DNA of 64,000 nt from contig NZ_JAFHKM010000002.1 of NCBI RefSeq assembly GCF_016937515.1, positions 858,501 to 922,500 on the forward strand, in the 5' to 3' direction. The position numbers and the translations under genes were made by a program. Origin of the DNA: Cohnella algarum (GTDB lineage Bacteria; Bacillota; Bacilli; Paenibacillales; Paenibacillaceae). The notes under the pieces are model-generated. The model was given only the letters and a program-made list of their open reading frames with translations, was not told the origin of the DNA and did no database searches. Below, in pieces: positions 1-9,331 of this stretch (within the stretch, counting starts at the first letter, position 1; each line of letters begins with the position of its first letter).

Positions 1-2779
1 CCATCTTGTCGCCTTCGGAGATTTTCCGTTTTTGCGCGATATAGACGCGCACGAGCTGATTGACGCCCGGCGGCAATTCGTCGCCGTTCTCGCGAGTGAA
101 CACCTTCACGTCGACGACGATGCCGTCGGTGCCGTGAGGCACGCGCAAGCTCGTGTCGCGCACTTCGCGCGCCTTCTCGCCGAAAATCGCGTGCAGCAGA
201 CGCTCTTCCGCCGTCAGCTCGGTCACGCCCTTCGGCGTTACCTTGCCGACGAGAATGTCTCCGGCGCCGATTTCCGCGCCGACGCGGATGATGCCGCGCT
301 CGTCAAGGTTGCGCAGCGCGTCTTCCCCGACGTTCGGGATGTCGCGCGTGATTTCTTCCGGTCCGAGCTTCGTGTCCCGCGCTTCCGACTCGTACTCCTC
401 GATGTGGATCGAAGTGTAGACGTCTTCGCGCACGAGCCGTTCGGACAGCAGGATCGCATCCTCGTAGTTGTAGCCTTCCCACGTCATGAAGGCGACGACG
501 ACGTTGCGGCCGAGCGCCAATTCCCCGGTATCCGTGGACGGGCCGTCCGCCAGGATGTCGCCTTTTTTGACGATTTCGCCTTTGCGGCAAATCGGGCGCT
601 GGTTGATGCAAGTTCCCTGGTTGGAACGCATAAACTTTTGCAGTTTGTATTTGACGAGATCGCCTTTCACTTCCTTGCCGTCGACGATCTCGGTGCGGCG
701 CAGCCAAATTTCGTTGGCCGTGACGCGCTCGATGACGCCGTCGTACTTGGAGACGACGCACACGCCCGAATCCTTGGCGGCTTTATGCTCCATGCCGGTG
801 CCGACGAGCGGCGCGTCCGGCACGAGCAGCGGAACCGCCTGGCGCTGCATGTTCGAACCCATGAGCGCGCGGTTGGAGTCGTCGTTCTCGAGGAACGGGA
901 TCATCGCCGTCGCGACGGATACGACCTGCTTCGGCGATACGTCCATGAAGTCGACGCGATCGCTCGGCATCGTCAGGATGTTGTCCGCCTGCTTGTTGTA
1001 GCGGACGATGACCATGTCGTCGGCGAATTTGCCTTCCTCGGTCAGCGCGGCGTTCGCCTGGGCGATGATGTAGTTGTCTTCCTCGTCCGCCGTCATATAG
1101 ACGACTTCGTCCGTCACGACGCCGGTCGTGTGGTCGACCTTGCGGTACGGAGCTTCGATAAAGCCGTACTCGTTAATGCGGGCGAACGTCGACAGCGAGT
1201 TGATCAAGCCGATGTTCGGACCTTCCGGCGTTTCGATCGGACACATCCGCCCGTAGTGGGAAGGATGCACGTCCCGCACTTCGAAGCCGGCGCGTTCCCG
1301 CGTCAAGCCGCCGGGACCGAGCGCGGACAGGCGGCGCTTGTGCGTCAATTCCGCAAGCGGGTTCGTCTGGTCCATAAACTGCGACAGCTGCGAGGAGCCG
1401 AAAAACTCCTTGATCGCCGCGATGACCGGGCGAATGTTGATGAGCGCCTGCGGGGTGATCGCGTTCTGGTCCTGGATCGACATCCGCTCGCGAACGACGC
1501 GCTCCATCCGGGACAGGCCGATCCGGAACTGGTTCTGCAGCAGCTCGCCGACGGAACGCAGACGACGGTTGCCCAGGTGGTCGATGTCGTCCGTGCTGCC
1601 GATATCGTGCAGCAAGTTGATGAAATAGCTGATCGAGGCAATAATATCCGCAGGCGTGATGTTCTTCACCGACTTGTCGATGATGCCGTTGGAAATCACC
1701 TTCACGACTTTGCCTTCTTCGACGTTCGAGTACACGCTGACGCTTTGGAGCGGAATGTCCTCCGCCTCCTGGACGCCGCCCGTTACGCGGTACGTCTTGA
1801 ACCCGACGTTCTTCTCCAGCATGGGCATGATGGAATCGAGCAGGCGGCGGTCGATGACCTTGCCGGCTTCCGCGATAATTTCGCCCGTGGAAGGATCGAC
1901 CAGCGTCTCGGCGAGGCGTTGGTTGAACAGACGGTTTTTGATGTGGAGCTTTTTGTTGATTTTGTAGCGGCCGACGTTGGCCAGATCGTAACGCTTCGGA
2001 TCGAAAAAGCGGGCGATGAGCAAATTGCGCGCGTTCTCGAGCGTCGGCGGCTCGCCGGGGCGAAGGCGCTCGTAAATTTCGATAAGCGCTTTTTCCGTCG
2101 AGTCGGTGTTGTCTTTTTCAAGGGTGTTGCGAATATATTCGTCGTGGCCGAGCAAATCCAGAATTTCGGCGTCCGACCCGAAGCCGAGCGAACGGAGAAG
2201 GACGGTTACCGGAATTTTGCGGGTGCGGTCGATCCGGACGTAAATGATGTCCTTCGCGTCCGTTTCCAGCTCAAGCCAAGCGCCGCGGTTCGGAATGACC
2301 GTCGCGGTAAACGTCTTTTTCCCGTTTTTGTCCACTTTCGTGCTGTAGTAGACGCTCGGGGAGCGCACCAATTGGCTGACGATGACCCGTTCCGCGCCAT
2401 TGATAATGAACGTGCCGGTTTCGGTCATGAGCGGAAAATCGCCCATGAACACTTCCTGCTCCTTCACTTCGCCGGTTTCTTTGTTAAGCAGCCGGACTTT
2501 GACGCGCAGCGGGGCCGCGTACGTCACGTCGCGCTCTTTGGACTCATCGACGGAATACTTCGGTTCTCCGAGACTGTAATCGATAAACTCCAGCACGAGA
2601 TTGCCCGTGAAGTCCTGAATCGGCGAAATGTCCTGAAAGATCTCGCGCAAACCGTCGTCCAGAAACTTCTGGTACGATTGCATTTGAATCTCGATCAGGT
2701 TCGGAACCTCCAACACTTCCTTGATGCGGGCATAGCTGCGCCGCTCTCGGCGACCATATTGAACAAGATGTCCTGCCAA
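1..2779 (-). CDS. rpoB: RNA polymerase beta subunit (3' end outside window)
   Basis: Catalytic beta subunit of RNA polymerase. About 926 of roughly 1180 residues lie in the window; the C-terminus runs off the left edge. Reading from a TTG at 2779 gives an N-terminus [18 protein letters not shown], matching Bacillales RpoB (MTGQLVQYGRHRQRRSYAR). The TTG is preceded by GGGGTGAGG at a good distance. The rifampicin-binding cluster is wild type ([15 protein letters not shown] followed by [12 protein letters not shown], about residues 460-490), so no classical RifR change is visible. No stop occurs in this frame. rpoC should follow beyond base 1. Unusually, the gene is separated from rplL-rsmC by a surface-protein gene, so it needs its own promoter. 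Confidence 0.97.
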   Translation of the reverse strand, partial: MAGHLVQYGRRERRSYARIKEVLEVPNLIEIQMQSYQKFLDDGLREIFQDISPIQDFTGNLVLEFIDYSLGEPKYSVDESKERDVTYAAPLRVKVRLLNKETGEVKEQEVFMGDFPLMTETGTFIINGAERVIVSQLVRSPSVYYSTKVDKNGKKTFTATVIPNRGAWLELETDAKDIIYVRIDRTRKIPVTVLLRSLGFGSDAEILDLLGHDEYIRNTLEKDNTDSTEKALIEIYERLRPGEPPTLENARNLLIARFFDPKRYDLANVGRYKINKKLHIKNRLFNQRLAETLVDPSTGEIIAEAGKVIDRRLLDSIMPMLEKNVGFKTYRVTGGVQEAEDIPLQSVSVYSNVEEGKVVKVISNGIIDKSVKNITPADIIASISYFINLLHDIGSTDDIDHLGNRRLRSVGELLQNQFRIGLSRMERVVRERMSIQDQNAITPQALINIRPVIAAIKEFFGSSQLSQFMDQTNPLAELTHKRRLSALGPGGLTRERAGFEVRDVHPSHYGRMCPIETPEGPNIGLINSLSTFARINEYGFIEAPYRKVDHTTGVVTDEVVYMTADEEDNYIIAQANAALTEEGKFADDMVIVRYNKQADNILTMPSDRVDFMDVSPKQVVSVATAMIPFLENDDSNRALMGSNMQRQAVPLLVPDAPLVGTGMEHKAAKDSGVCVVSKYDGVIERVTANEIWLRRTEIVDGKEVKGDLVKYKLQKFMRSNQGTCINQRPICRKGEIVKKGDILADGPSTDTGELALGRNVVVAFMTWEGYNYEDAILLSERLVREDVYTSIHIEEYESEARDTKLGPEEITRDIPNVGEDALRNLDERGIIRVGAEIGAGDILVGKVTPKGVTELTAEERLLHAIFGEKAREVRDTSLRVPHGTDGIVVDVKVFTRENGDELPPGVNQLVRVYIAQKRKISEGDKM

Positions 2780-3021
2780 TTTACCTCACCCCTTCGTTCT
2801 ACTTAAACACAAGCGAGAACGAGATCCTCTCTCCAGCACTAGCAGAGGCAGCCGACTCGCGGGCGTATGACACTCTAGGCGCAAAAGGTCCGCACGAGCA
2901 AAAGCCCGATAGACATAAATAAAGAAAAGCCCTTATGCGCCGATTGGCGGCACAATGGCGTCTCTATCCAGTCATTTGCCCAAAACAAACTCATTATACG
3001 CCTATCGGCATAAACTTATTC
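2780..3021 (-). promoter_or_regulatory. rpoB leader and candidate promoter
   Basis: The 530-base gap before rpoB holds no gene. On the minus strand a perfect TATAAT lies at 2993-2998, with a weak -35 (GAATAA, 3016-3021) 17 bases upstream. This would give an untranslated leader of about 205 bases ending in the GGGGTGAGG ribosome-binding site. The -10 is convincing and the -35 is poor. The rest of the gap (3022-3217) is AT-rich with a small inverted repeat (GTCAAATC/GATTTGA near 3118-3137) and nothing else recognised. Confidence 0.5.
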
Positions 3022-3217
3022 CCAAAACGCGATTAGGACTTGACATTTTAGTCTGCTAAAGACATTAAGCCCATCCTAATACTGACATTTTTTAATGATA
3101 TCACATTGAAAATGAGGAGTCAAATCTTTTTTGATTTGAATAAAAGGGGGACCCGGACAAGGACAGTATACCAAATTTCGCGAACCCGTTTCAAAAAACC
3201 GTTTCGTTCGCAAGAGA

Positions 3218-3251
3218 AAGACCGGCAGGAAAGAATTCGCCTGCCGGTCTT
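3218..3251 (-). terminator. Rho-independent terminator after the SLH 5'-nucleotidase
   Basis: A perfect 12-bp stem (3218-3229 with 3240-3251, arm AAGACCGGCAGG) with a 10-base loop lies 60 bases past the nucleotidase stop. It is followed on the minus strand by a modest T-rich stretch (TTCTCTT). It should insulate rpoB from the gene upstream. Confidence 0.75.
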
Positions 3252-3310
3252 ATGGAAACGGCCGGGAGCTGCGACGTACTCGAGCCCGCCGGCAGCGCCT
3301 TCCTTGAATA

Positions 3311-5680
3311 TCAGTTTCCGTTTGCGCCGGCCAGAACCGCCGCGGCCAGAAGCAGCCCGACCGCTTCAGCCCTCGTCGCTTCGCGGTTCGGGCTGAACAG
3401 ATTGCCGCCGGTCCCCCCGACGAGTCCCGCTTCGTAGGCCGCCGCGACGTATGGCCGCGCCCATTGCGGGATCCGGTCGTCGTCCGCAAAGCCGGGACTT
3501 GCGGCCGGATCGGTCGGCAGCCCGAGCGCGCGAACCGCCATCACCGTCATCTCGACCCGGGTCAGCGTCCCGTTCGGCCGGAACGTTTTGTCGGCATAGC
3601 CGGTCACGATGCCTTTGGCCGCTGCCTGCGCCACATAGCTTCTTGCCCAGGACGGAATTTCGTCCGCGAAATCGGGCGATGACGATTCGCCTTCCAGCTT
3701 GAACGCCCTGCCCAGCATCGCCGTGAACTCGATGCGGGTCGCCGGCGCGTCGGGCCGGAATTCGCCGTCCGGATAGCCGTCGACGATGCCCAAGTACGCC
3801 GCTTGACGAATCGAAGCCTCCGCCCAGTGCCCTGCCGTATCGGAGAATTCGATTGCCGGAGACTCCCCGCCGGACGGCTCGCCGCTGCCGGACGAACCTT
3901 CTTCGCCGTCGTCCGGCGCGCTTCCGCCGTCGGTTTGTTCTTCGCCGTTCGCGCCGTTCCCGCCGGAGCCGTTCGAACCGTTCGAAGGCAACGGGATGAC
4001 GACGCCCTGGCCGGGAAGCGGTCCGCCAAGCAAGTCCGTAATGCGCCCTTCCGTTTCGCTATTGACCGTGCCGAGCCGGCTCAAGTAATCGACGAACACC
4101 TCGTAGTCGACCAGGTTCAGCTCGTACAGCCGCCCGTCTTCCTTGGCCGCGGCCATCGAACGGTAGAAGTCGCCGCCTCCGGCGAGAAAGGAATTCGTCG
4201 CCACGATATAATAAGCGTTCGGATCGATATCCGAATAGCTGCCGTCCGCGCCTTCGATCTGCACCTTGACGATGCGCGAACCTTCCTGCTTCACTTCGCC
4301 CGTAACCGAATCGACGATTTCCGGCTGCCTCGCGGAATCGTAATAGAAACGCATGCCCGCTACCTGCGGAAAGCGGCCCTCCCCGGATTCGGCGCCGCTT
4401 ACCCCGTTCTCCAACGCGGCCGCGATCTCCCGTCCGGTCATTTTCAATGCGGTCAGATTGTTGCCGAACGGCATGACCGTAAGCACCTCGCCGAGCGTAA
4501 TGTCTCCCTCGTCGATCGAAGCGCGAATGCCGCCCGCGTTCTGAATCGTCACATAGCCCGCCGCATCCGGCGCCTGCACGATGCTTTTGACTTTGTCCAG
4601 CATGCCGTCCGCGATGAGGTTGCCGAGGTTGGTCTCCCCCTTCCGGACCGTTTCGCGCGATCCGTCGAGCGCGGCTTCCGATTTGCCGACGACCGTTTTC
4701 CGCAGTTCATCGAGCGGCGCCGCAAATTCCTGCAGCTTGGCCGCAGCTTCCGCATCGTCCTCGTACCCGTCGACGGCGAGCAGCTTTCCGCTCCAGGCTT
4801 TCAGCACGCCCCGTTCGTCGAACGTGACATCGAGCTGGCCCAGGTTGTCGCCGTATTCGCCCGTTTGCACGATCAGCGTCGGCTCGCCGTCCGCATTGTA
4901 AACGACCGGCTCTTCAAGCTTCGTATGGGAGTGGCCGCCGACGATGACGTCGATGCCGCTCACCTGCCGAGCCAGCTTCTCGTCCTCGGTATAGCCGAGA
5001 TGGGACAGGACGACGATTTTGTCGACTCCCGCCTCCTTCAGCTTAGTCACGGCCGTCTCCGCGCTCGCTTTATAATCTTCGAAAACGATCGTATCCCCCG
5101 GAGAGGAAAGCGAAACCGTATCCGGAGTCGTCAGGCCGAAAATGCCGATGCGTTCCCCGCCCACTTCCTTGACGATGGACGAATAGACCGCTCCCGTAAC
5201 GCTCGCCGCGCCAATCTCTCCTTTGAACAGGCCGCCGACTTCGGCGTTCGCGCTAAAATCGATGTTGGAGCTGACGAACGGGAAATTCGCCGCCTCGATA
5301 AAATCGGCAAGCGCTCCCGGCCCTTTGTCGAACTCGTGATTCCCGAACGTCATGGCATCGTAGCCCATCAAGTTCATGAACCAGACGTCGGCCAGTCCAT
5401 TGAATTGGTTAAAATAAAGCGTACCGGAAAAAACGTCGCCCGCATCGACCAGAATCGTGTTTTCCGTTCGGGCTTGCTTCGCCGCCGTTACCCGTTTGGG
5501 AGCGGTGTCGAGGTGCGCGTGCGTGTCGTTGGTGTGCAAAATGCGCAGCTCGAAATCCGGCGAAGCGGCGGATGCGGGGGCTGCCCCTCCGAGTCCCGCG
5601 ATCGACACCGCCGACAGCAACAGCATGGACGAGGCCGTCAACAGCGACAAAAGCTTTCTTTTCCCCTCAAATCGAATCAA
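3311..5680 (-). CDS. Surface-anchored 5'-nucleotidase / cyclic phosphodiesterase with three SLH domains
   Basis: Predicted secreted 789-residue nucleotide phosphohydrolase (UshA/YfkN family) that would release phosphate from extracellular nucleotides. A signal peptide (about 1-39, ending ASAAS) precedes a calcineurin-like metallophosphoesterase domain with LHTNDTHAH (48-56), GDVFSG (81-86), GNHEFD (113-118) and GGHSHT near 250. The 5'-nucleotidase C-terminal domain follows, with NAGGIRASIDEGDITLGEV near 380-400. A Gly/Ser/Glu-rich linker (about 560-610) leads to three SLH repeats (about 612-785), which in this group bind pyruvylated cell-wall polymer. Start is a TTG at 5680 behind GGGGGAGGAGAAAGG; no ATG lies near it. 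It sits between rsmC and rpoB, where other Bacillales have no such gene, with its own terminator and a PHO-box-like promoter. Function from family motifs; substrate unproven. Confidence 0.93.
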   Translation of the reverse strand: MIRFEGKRKLLSLLTASSMLLLSAVSIAGLGGAAPASAASPDFELRILHTNDTHAHLDTAPKRVTAAKQARTENTILVDAGDVFSGTLYFNQFNGLADVWFMNLMGYDAMTFGNHEFDKGPGALADFIEAANFPFVSSNIDFSANAEVGGLFKGEIGAASVTGAVYSSIVKEVGGERIGIFGLTTPDTVSLSSPGDTIVFEDYKASAETAVTKLKEAGVDKIVVLSHLGYTEDEKLARQVSGIDVIVGGHSHTKLEEPVVYNADGEPTLIVQTGEYGDNLGQLDVTFDERGVLKAWSGKLLAVDGYEDDAEAAAKLQEFAAPLDELRKTVVGKSEAALDGSRETVRKGETNLGNLIADGMLDKVKSIVQAPDAAGYVTIQNAGGIRASIDEGDITLGEVLTVMPFGNNLTALKMTGREIAAALENGVSGAESGEGRFPQVAGMRFYYDSARQPEIVDSVTGEVKQEGSRIVKVQIEGADGSYSDIDPNAYYIVATNSFLAGGGDFYRSMAAAKEDGRLYELNLVDYEVFVDYLSRLGTVNSETEGRITDLLGGPLPGQGVVIPLPSNGSNGSGGNGANGEEQTDGGSAPDDGEEGSSGSGEPSGGESPAIEFSDTAGHWAEASIRQAAYLGIVDGYPDGEFRPDAPATRIEFTAMLGRAFKLEGESSSPDFADEIPSWARSYVAQAAAKGIVTGYADKTFRPNGTLTRVEMTVMAVRALGLPTDPAASPGFADDDRIPQWARPYVAAAYEAGLVGGTGGNLFSPNREATRAEAVGLLLAAAVLAGANGN

Positions 5681-5744
5681 ACCTTTCTCCTCCCCCGAAG
5701 CGACGACATGGCCGCAAGTATCTGAAGCGCCGATTTACAGACCT

Positions 5745-5809
5745 ACTATAAGACAAGCGCAAAATAGTTTAAACCGAATTGTGTTAACGGTTTGTATATG
5801 GGGCGTTAA
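5745..5809 (-). promoter_or_regulatory. PHO-box-like operator and SigA promoter of the SLH 5'-nucleotidase
   Basis: On the minus strand three hexamers TTAACG (5809-5804), TATACA (5798-5793) and TTAACA (5787-5782) repeat at exact 11-base spacing. This is the arrangement of Bacillus PhoP boxes (TT[ACT]A[ATC]A repeats with about 5-base spacers). Directly downstream lie a -35-like TTTAAA (5773-5768) and, after 17 bases, a -10 TATAGT (5750-5745). Transcription would begin near 5738, giving a leader of about 58 bases. PhoP-P activation under phosphate limitation is inferred from the layout and the enzyme's function. Confidence 0.6.
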
Positions 5810-5920
5810 TTCGGACGTCAGGTTTTCGGGGCACATACGGCCATGAAGGCGAAATTTTCAGGCACAAAAAAAGCCCTCCGCCGGCATCGCTGCCCCGAAA
5901 AGCTTCCTGTCCCCATCCCC

Positions 5921-5950
5921 GATCGAAAAAGCCGCTATTGACGGCGGCTT
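5921..5950 (-). terminator. Rho-independent terminator after rsmC
   Basis: Stem AAGCCGC (5944-5950 on the minus strand) with GCGGCTT (5929-5935), an 8-base loop, then a run of Ts reading into 5925. It lies 40 bases past the rsmC stop and would end the rplJL-rsmC transcript before the inserted nucleotidase gene. A second T-run (5866-5873) follows a GC-rich stretch with an imperfect stem and may be an additional terminator. Confidence 0.7.
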
Positions 5951-5989
5951 GCGGCGATTCGCGTTCCCCGTTCGCGCGCCGCCGCAAGT

Positions 5990-6598
5990 TCAGCCCGGAA
6001 CCGTCGCCCGGTAAATCCGATAGCCTTTGTCCTTCCCCATCTCTTCGACGGCGTCCTCGCCGAACGTCTCTTCCAGCTTCGCTCTCGCCGAAGGAGCCCC
6101 CTGCTTGTTGCGGATGACGATCCACAGCGAACCTCCGGGACGGAGAAGATCTTTCGCTTCCGCCAAAATTCGATGGACGACCGCCTTTCCCGCGCGGATG
6201 GGCGGATTGGACAAAATGACGTCGAAACGCGAGCCTTCTACCGCCGAGTACAGATCGCTCTGCAAAACGGTGACGTTGGCGATTCCGTTCAAGGCCGCGT
6301 TCTCGCGGGCAAGCGCCACGGCGCGCTCGTTGACATCCACCATCGTGACATGTCCTCGCGGCGCAAGGCGGGCGGCCGCAAGGCCGATCGGGCCATAGCC
6401 GCAGCCTACGTCGAGCACGCTCGCGTTTTCCGGGATGTCCAAAAAATCGATCAGCACTCGGCTCCCGTAATCCACCTCGCCTCGCGAAAACACGCCGGCA
6501 TCGGAGACGAAACGGAAAGGAAACCCTCTAAGCTCCTCCCGAAGGGTTCGCCGGTCGCTGGCGGCCGTCGGCCGCTCCGTGTAATAGTGATCGCTCAT
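5990..6598 (-). CDS. rsmC: Class I SAM-dependent methyltransferase, RsmC-like (YbxB)
   Basis: Probable 16S rRNA guanine-N2 methyltransferase-like protein of 202 residues. The glycine-rich SAM site is VLDVGCGYGPIGL (about 62-74). The MTS-type catalytic motif is SNPPIRAGKAVVH, matching the NPPF/NPPI motif of N-methyltransferases. The ATG at 6598 was chosen because MSDHYYTERP matches the YbxB N-terminus (MSDHYYSEKP) of B. subtilis, where the gene also sits between rplL and rpoB. An in-frame TTG at 6625 could add nine acidic residues but lacks a well-spaced ribosome-binding site. A transcription terminator lies between it and rplL, so it is read only by readthrough. Exact rRNA target not shown by sequence. 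Confidence 0.88.
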   Translation of the reverse strand: MSDHYYTERPTAASDRRTLREELRGFPFRFVSDAGVFSRGEVDYGSRVLIDFLDIPENASVLDVGCGYGPIGLAAARLAPRGHVTMVDVNERAVALARENAALNGIANVTVLQSDLYSAVEGSRFDVILSNPPIRAGKAVVHRILAEAKDLLRPGGSLWIVIRNKQGAPSARAKLEETFGEDAVEEMGKDKGYRIYRATVPG

Positions 6599-6660
6599 GG
6601 GCAAGTCAAGCTCCTCGTCCTCCAACGTAAACGATGATTAGTTTGCCTCCTCATCGCGAA

Positions 6661-6693
6661 CAAAACCCCTCGAAGATCATCTTCAAGGGGTTT
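6661..6693 (-). terminator. Terminator/attenuator between rplL and rsmC
   Basis: A 14-bp stem with one mismatch (6680-6693 with 6663-6676), a 3-base loop and TTTT on the minus strand, 18 bases past the rplL stop. This position matches the partial terminator that in other bacteria makes L7/L12 transcripts more abundant than downstream mRNA. Confidence 0.8.
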
Positions 6694-6710
6694 GCTTCTA
6701 TGCCGCAAAA

Positions 6711-7079
6711 TTACTTGACTTCGACTTTTGCGCCTGCTTCTTCGAGCTTGGCTTTGATCGATTCGGCTTCTTCCTTGGCGACCTTTTCTTTGATCGGCTT
6801 CGGAGCGTTGTCGACAACGTCTTTCGCTTCTTTCAGGCCGAGACCCGTAATTTCGCGAACGACTTTGATGACGTTGATTTTGGAAGCGCCGGCTTCGACC
6901 AGCACGACGTCGAATTCGGATTGCTCTGCCGCTTCGGCAGCCGCGCCGCCGCCGCCGCCGACGACTGCAACCGGAGCAGCCGCCGTTACGCCGAATTCTT
7001 CTTCGATTGCTTTGACCAGATCGTTCAGTTCCAGAACGCTAAGGCCTTTAATGGCCTCAATGATAGACTCTTTGCTCAT
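6711..7079 (-). CDS. rplL: 50S ribosomal protein L7/L12
   Basis: Stalk protein of the large subunit, 122 residues, the usual length. The N-terminal dimerisation domain ([20 protein letters not shown]) is followed by an Ala/Gly-rich hinge ([14 protein letters not shown], about 42-55). The C-terminal factor-binding domain contains [23 protein letters not shown] at 7079 with GGAGGG upstream; longer in-frame extension to 7124 has no family match. It follows rplJ by 95 bases in the same transcript. Confidence 0.98.
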   Translation of the reverse strand: MSKESIIEAIKGLSVLELNDLVKAIEEEFGVTAAAPVAVVGGGGGAAAEAAEQSEFDVVLVEAGASKINVIKVVREITGLGLKEAKDVVDNAPKPIKEKVAKEEAESIKAKLEEAGAKVEVK

Positions 7080-7174
7080 GGATATACCCTCCATTAATTT
7101 TAAATTGATTTCTGTGCGGTGCAAAATTCGCGCTTATGCCGGGAGAACTCCGCCCTCAGGCGGCTTCCTGCGGA

Positions 7175-7678
7175 TTAGGCGCTCGCTTCGTTCTTCTCGG
7201 CGACGGCTTTGACCGCCAGCGCGAAGTTGCGGATCGGAGCTTGCAGGACGCTGAGCAGCATGGACAGCAAGCCTTCGCGGGACGGCAGGTCGGCCAGCGC
7301 CTTCACTTGCGCCGCGTCGATGTAACGGCCTTCCACGACGCCGCCCTTCAGTTGCAGCGCATCGTTTTTCTTCGCGAAACCGTTCAAAATGCGAGCTGCG
7401 GCAACGAGGTCGTCTTTGCTGAACGCGACGGCCGTAGGGCCCGTCAGGACGGCGTCCAGTTCGGACAGCTCGGCGCTGGCCGCGGCACGGCTGACGAGGG
7501 AGTTTTTCAAAACTTGGAACTCGACGCCGGCTTCGCGCAGCTGTTTGCGCAGCTCGGTTACTTGAGCCACGTTCAGGCCGCGGTAATCGACGACGACCGT
7601 GCTCGCGCTTTCGCGCAGCTTCGTCGCGATCGCTTCCACTTCCTGGGCTTTCGCTTCGATGATTTTTGCATTTGCCAT
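7175..7678 (-). CDS. rplJ: 50S ribosomal protein L10
   Basis: Stalk base protein, 167 residues, which anchors L7/L12 dimers through its C-terminal helix and binds 23S rRNA and its own mRNA leader. ATG at 7678 ([20 protein letters not shown]) has GGAGGTGTG upstream. The in-frame extension to 7837 runs through the conserved leader RNA and is not coding. Motifs [20 protein letters not shown] and [15 protein letters not shown] match the family. Its expression is controlled by the leader described separately. Confidence 0.97.
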   Translation of the reverse strand: MANAKIIEAKAQEVEAIATKLRESASTVVVDYRGLNVAQVTELRKQLREAGVEFQVLKNSLVSRAAASAELSELDAVLTGPTAVAFSKDDLVAAARILNGFAKKNDALQLKGGVVEGRYIDAAQVKALADLPSREGLLSMLLSVLQAPIRNFALAVKAVAEKNEASA

Positions 7679-7740
7679 TTCGCACACACCTCCTGGTTCT
7701 TGATTCCACCGTATCGTTCCCGCCGCGCCTGGCAGAAGCA

Positions 7741-7898
7741 TTAAAAATGCCTCCGCAGACGCTGCGGAGGCATGACGTGTTCGTTCGCCTTCCCTTCGTC
7801 TTCCGGCATCATGCCGGAAGCGCGAAAAGTCGGCCAAACTCTATTCACACACCTCGGTAGGAAATTAAGCCTCGCGGCACCTACGGTCTACGGTATCC
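7741..7898 (-). ncRNA. Ribosomal protein L10 leader (autogenous control element)
   Basis: The minus-strand RNA upstream of rplJ carries the conserved L10-leader core: ACCGTAGACCGTAGGTGCC followed by CTTAATTTCCTACCGAGGT (7896-7850). A strong 12-bp terminator hairpin follows (ATGCCTCCGCAG with CTGCGGAGGCAT, 7762-7773 with 7747-7758) and a T-run. In Firmicutes L10(L12)4 binding to this leader is known to promote termination. The hairpin ends about 65 bases before the rplJ start codon. Confidence 0.88.
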
Positions 7899-7924
7899 AT
7901 ATTCAACTTTAACCCTGCCAGCTT

Positions 7925-7949
7925 AACATGAACGCATGGCGGATGTCAA
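7925..7949 (-). promoter_or_regulatory. Weak candidate rplJ promoter
   Basis: A perfect TTGACA (7949-7944, minus strand) lies just inside the gap after rplA, and the L10 leader would start about 45 bases on. The expected -10 region (TTAAGC or TAAGCT at 17-18 bases) matches poorly. An rplJ promoter here is usual in Bacillus, but the -10 makes this call weak. Confidence 0.3.
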
Positions 7950-7969
7950 TCGCCGTTTAATGGGAACGA

Positions 7970-8662
7970 TTAACGGTAAGCCGCAACGTTCACGCGCGCG
8001 CCCGGTCCCATCGTCGAAGAAATCGAGATGTTCTTCAGGTACACGCCTTTGGCAGCCGCCGGCTTCGCGCGGTTCAGCGCGTCGATCAGGGCTTTCAGGT
8101 TTTCGTTCAGCTTTTCGGCGTCGAACGATACCTTGCCGATCGGAGCGTGAATTTGTCCGGCTTTGTCCAGACGGTATTCGATTTTACCGGCCTTGATCTC
8201 TTGCACGGCTTTCGTTACGTCGTTCGTAACCGTGCCGGCTTTCGGGTTCGGCATGAGGCCTTTGCCCCCGAGAATACGGCCGAGCTTGCCGACTTCGCTC
8301 ATCATGTCCGGAGTCGCGACGCAGACGTCGAACTCGAACCAACCCTGCTGGATTTTGTTGATGAGGTCTTGATCGCCGACATAATCGGCGCCGGCAGCTT
8401 CCGCTTCCTTCAGCTTGTCGCCTTTGGCGAATACGAGAACGCGTTTCGTTTTGCCCGTGCCGTGAGGCAGGACAACGACGCCGCGGACGTTTTGGTCTTG
8501 CTTTCTCGGGTCTACGCCGAGACGCACGGCTACTTCGACGGATTCGTCGAATTTGGCCGATGCCGCTTTTTTCACGAGTTCGATCGCTTCGAGCGCCTCG
8601 TAAGTGGCGTCGCGATCGATCAGCTTGGCGGCTTCTGCATACTTCTTGCCTACTTTAGCCAT
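7970..8662 (-). CDS. rplA: 50S ribosomal protein L1
   Basis: L1-stalk protein, 230 residues, which binds helix 76-78 of 23S rRNA and helps release E-site tRNA. ATG at 8662 ([18 protein letters not shown]) follows AGGAGGAGAACATA; the open frame upstream to 8737 has no family match. Conserved [20 protein letters not shown] and the C-terminal [17 protein letters not shown] are present. It follows rplK by 163 bases. Confidence 0.98.
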   Translation of the reverse strand: MAKVGKKYAEAAKLIDRDATYEALEAIELVKKAASAKFDESVEVAVRLGVDPRKQDQNVRGVVVLPHGTGKTKRVLVFAKGDKLKEAEAAGADYVGDQDLINKIQQGWFEFDVCVATPDMMSEVGKLGRILGGKGLMPNPKAGTVTNDVTKAVQEIKAGKIEYRLDKAGQIHAPIGKVSFDAEKLNENLKALIDALNRAKPAAAKGVYLKNISISSTMGPGARVNVAAYR

Positions 8663-8679
8663 TATGTTCTCCTCCTTCT

Positions 8680-8706
8680 GTGGTATTAACGGAAATGTCC
8701 TCCCAC
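8680..8706 (-). promoter_or_regulatory. Possible L1-binding hairpin upstream of rplA
   Basis: In the 163-base rplK-rplA gap the minus strand reads GTGGGAGG, then CATTTCCGTTAATACCAC, just before the rplA ribosome-binding site. GTGG/CCAC could close a small internal-loop hairpin of the sort L1 uses for autogenous repression. The rest of the gap shows nothing recognised. Recognition is by pattern memory only. Confidence 0.3.
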
Positions 8707-8825
8707 ACGCGAGCCTTGCCGGCCCGCTAACCGCCATCCGTTTTCCGATCCGTCGGGACCGGCGGACGAGGCTGCTTCCGGATTTGCATCCGGAGCTTCC
8801 GGGCGCAACAACGTTCCGTCCGGAA

Positions 8826-9251
8826 TCAGTCTTCGATCGTAACGCCCATGCTGCGGGCGGTACCTTCGACCATACGCATGGCCGCTTCGACGGAAGCCGC
8901 GTTCAGATCCTGCATTTTTTGCTCGGCGATCTCGCGTACTTTGGCCCGTTTGACGGTTGCGACTTTCTTTTTGTTCGGTTCGCCGGAGCCTTTTTCGATC
9001 CCTGCGGCTACGCGCAGCAATACGGCGGCCGGAGGCGTCTTCGTTTCGAACGTGAAGGAACGGTCCTCGAACACGGTAATGACAACCGGGATGATCAGAC
9101 CGGCTTGATCTGCCGTACGAGCGTTGAACTCTTTGCAGAACGCCATGATGTTCACGCCGGCTTGACCCAATGCCGGACCGATCGGCGGCGCCGGGTTCGC
9201 TTTCCCTGCCGGCACTTGCAGCTTGACCAGTTTAATGACTTTTTTCGCCAT
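8826..9251 (-). CDS. rplK: 50S ribosomal protein L11
   Basis: Protein of the GTPase-associated centre, 141 residues, needed for stringent (RelA) signalling. N-terminal Pro-rich segment ([20 protein letters not shown]) and C-terminal rRNA-binding domain ([20 protein letters not shown]) match the family. ATG at 9251 with a GGAGGTGTGCATC site; a nearby upstream start at 9260 would add only three residues and overlaps the ribosome-binding site. Confidence 0.98.
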   Translation of the reverse strand: MAKKVIKLVKLQVPAGKANPAPPIGPALGQAGVNIMAFCKEFNARTADQAGLIIPVVITVFEDRSFTFETKTPPAAVLLRVAAGIEKGSGEPNKKKVATVKRAKVREIAEQKMQDLNAASVEAAMRMVEGTARSMGVTIED

Positions 9252-9331
9252 GATGCACACCTCCTTGCCCCAAAATGCGGTGAAACGGAGCCGTCGGCCC
9301 CTCCCGCTCTTACAGAAACCTACAGAGATAG

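Noticed and set aside
32..2806. 924-codon open frame on the plus strand
   Set aside because: It is antisense to rpoB, whose frame translates to a near-perfect RpoB. High G+C with codon-position bias keeps the opposite frame open.
3038..3066. Plus-strand promoter with TTGACA at 3038
   Set aside because: The -10 at 17 bases (CATTAA) is poor and no plus-strand gene follows.
3106..3396. Small plus-strand gene in the rpoB upstream gap
   Set aside because: The translation is basic and motif-free, overlaps the terminator hairpin and the end of the nucleotidase gene, and has no credible ribosome-binding site.
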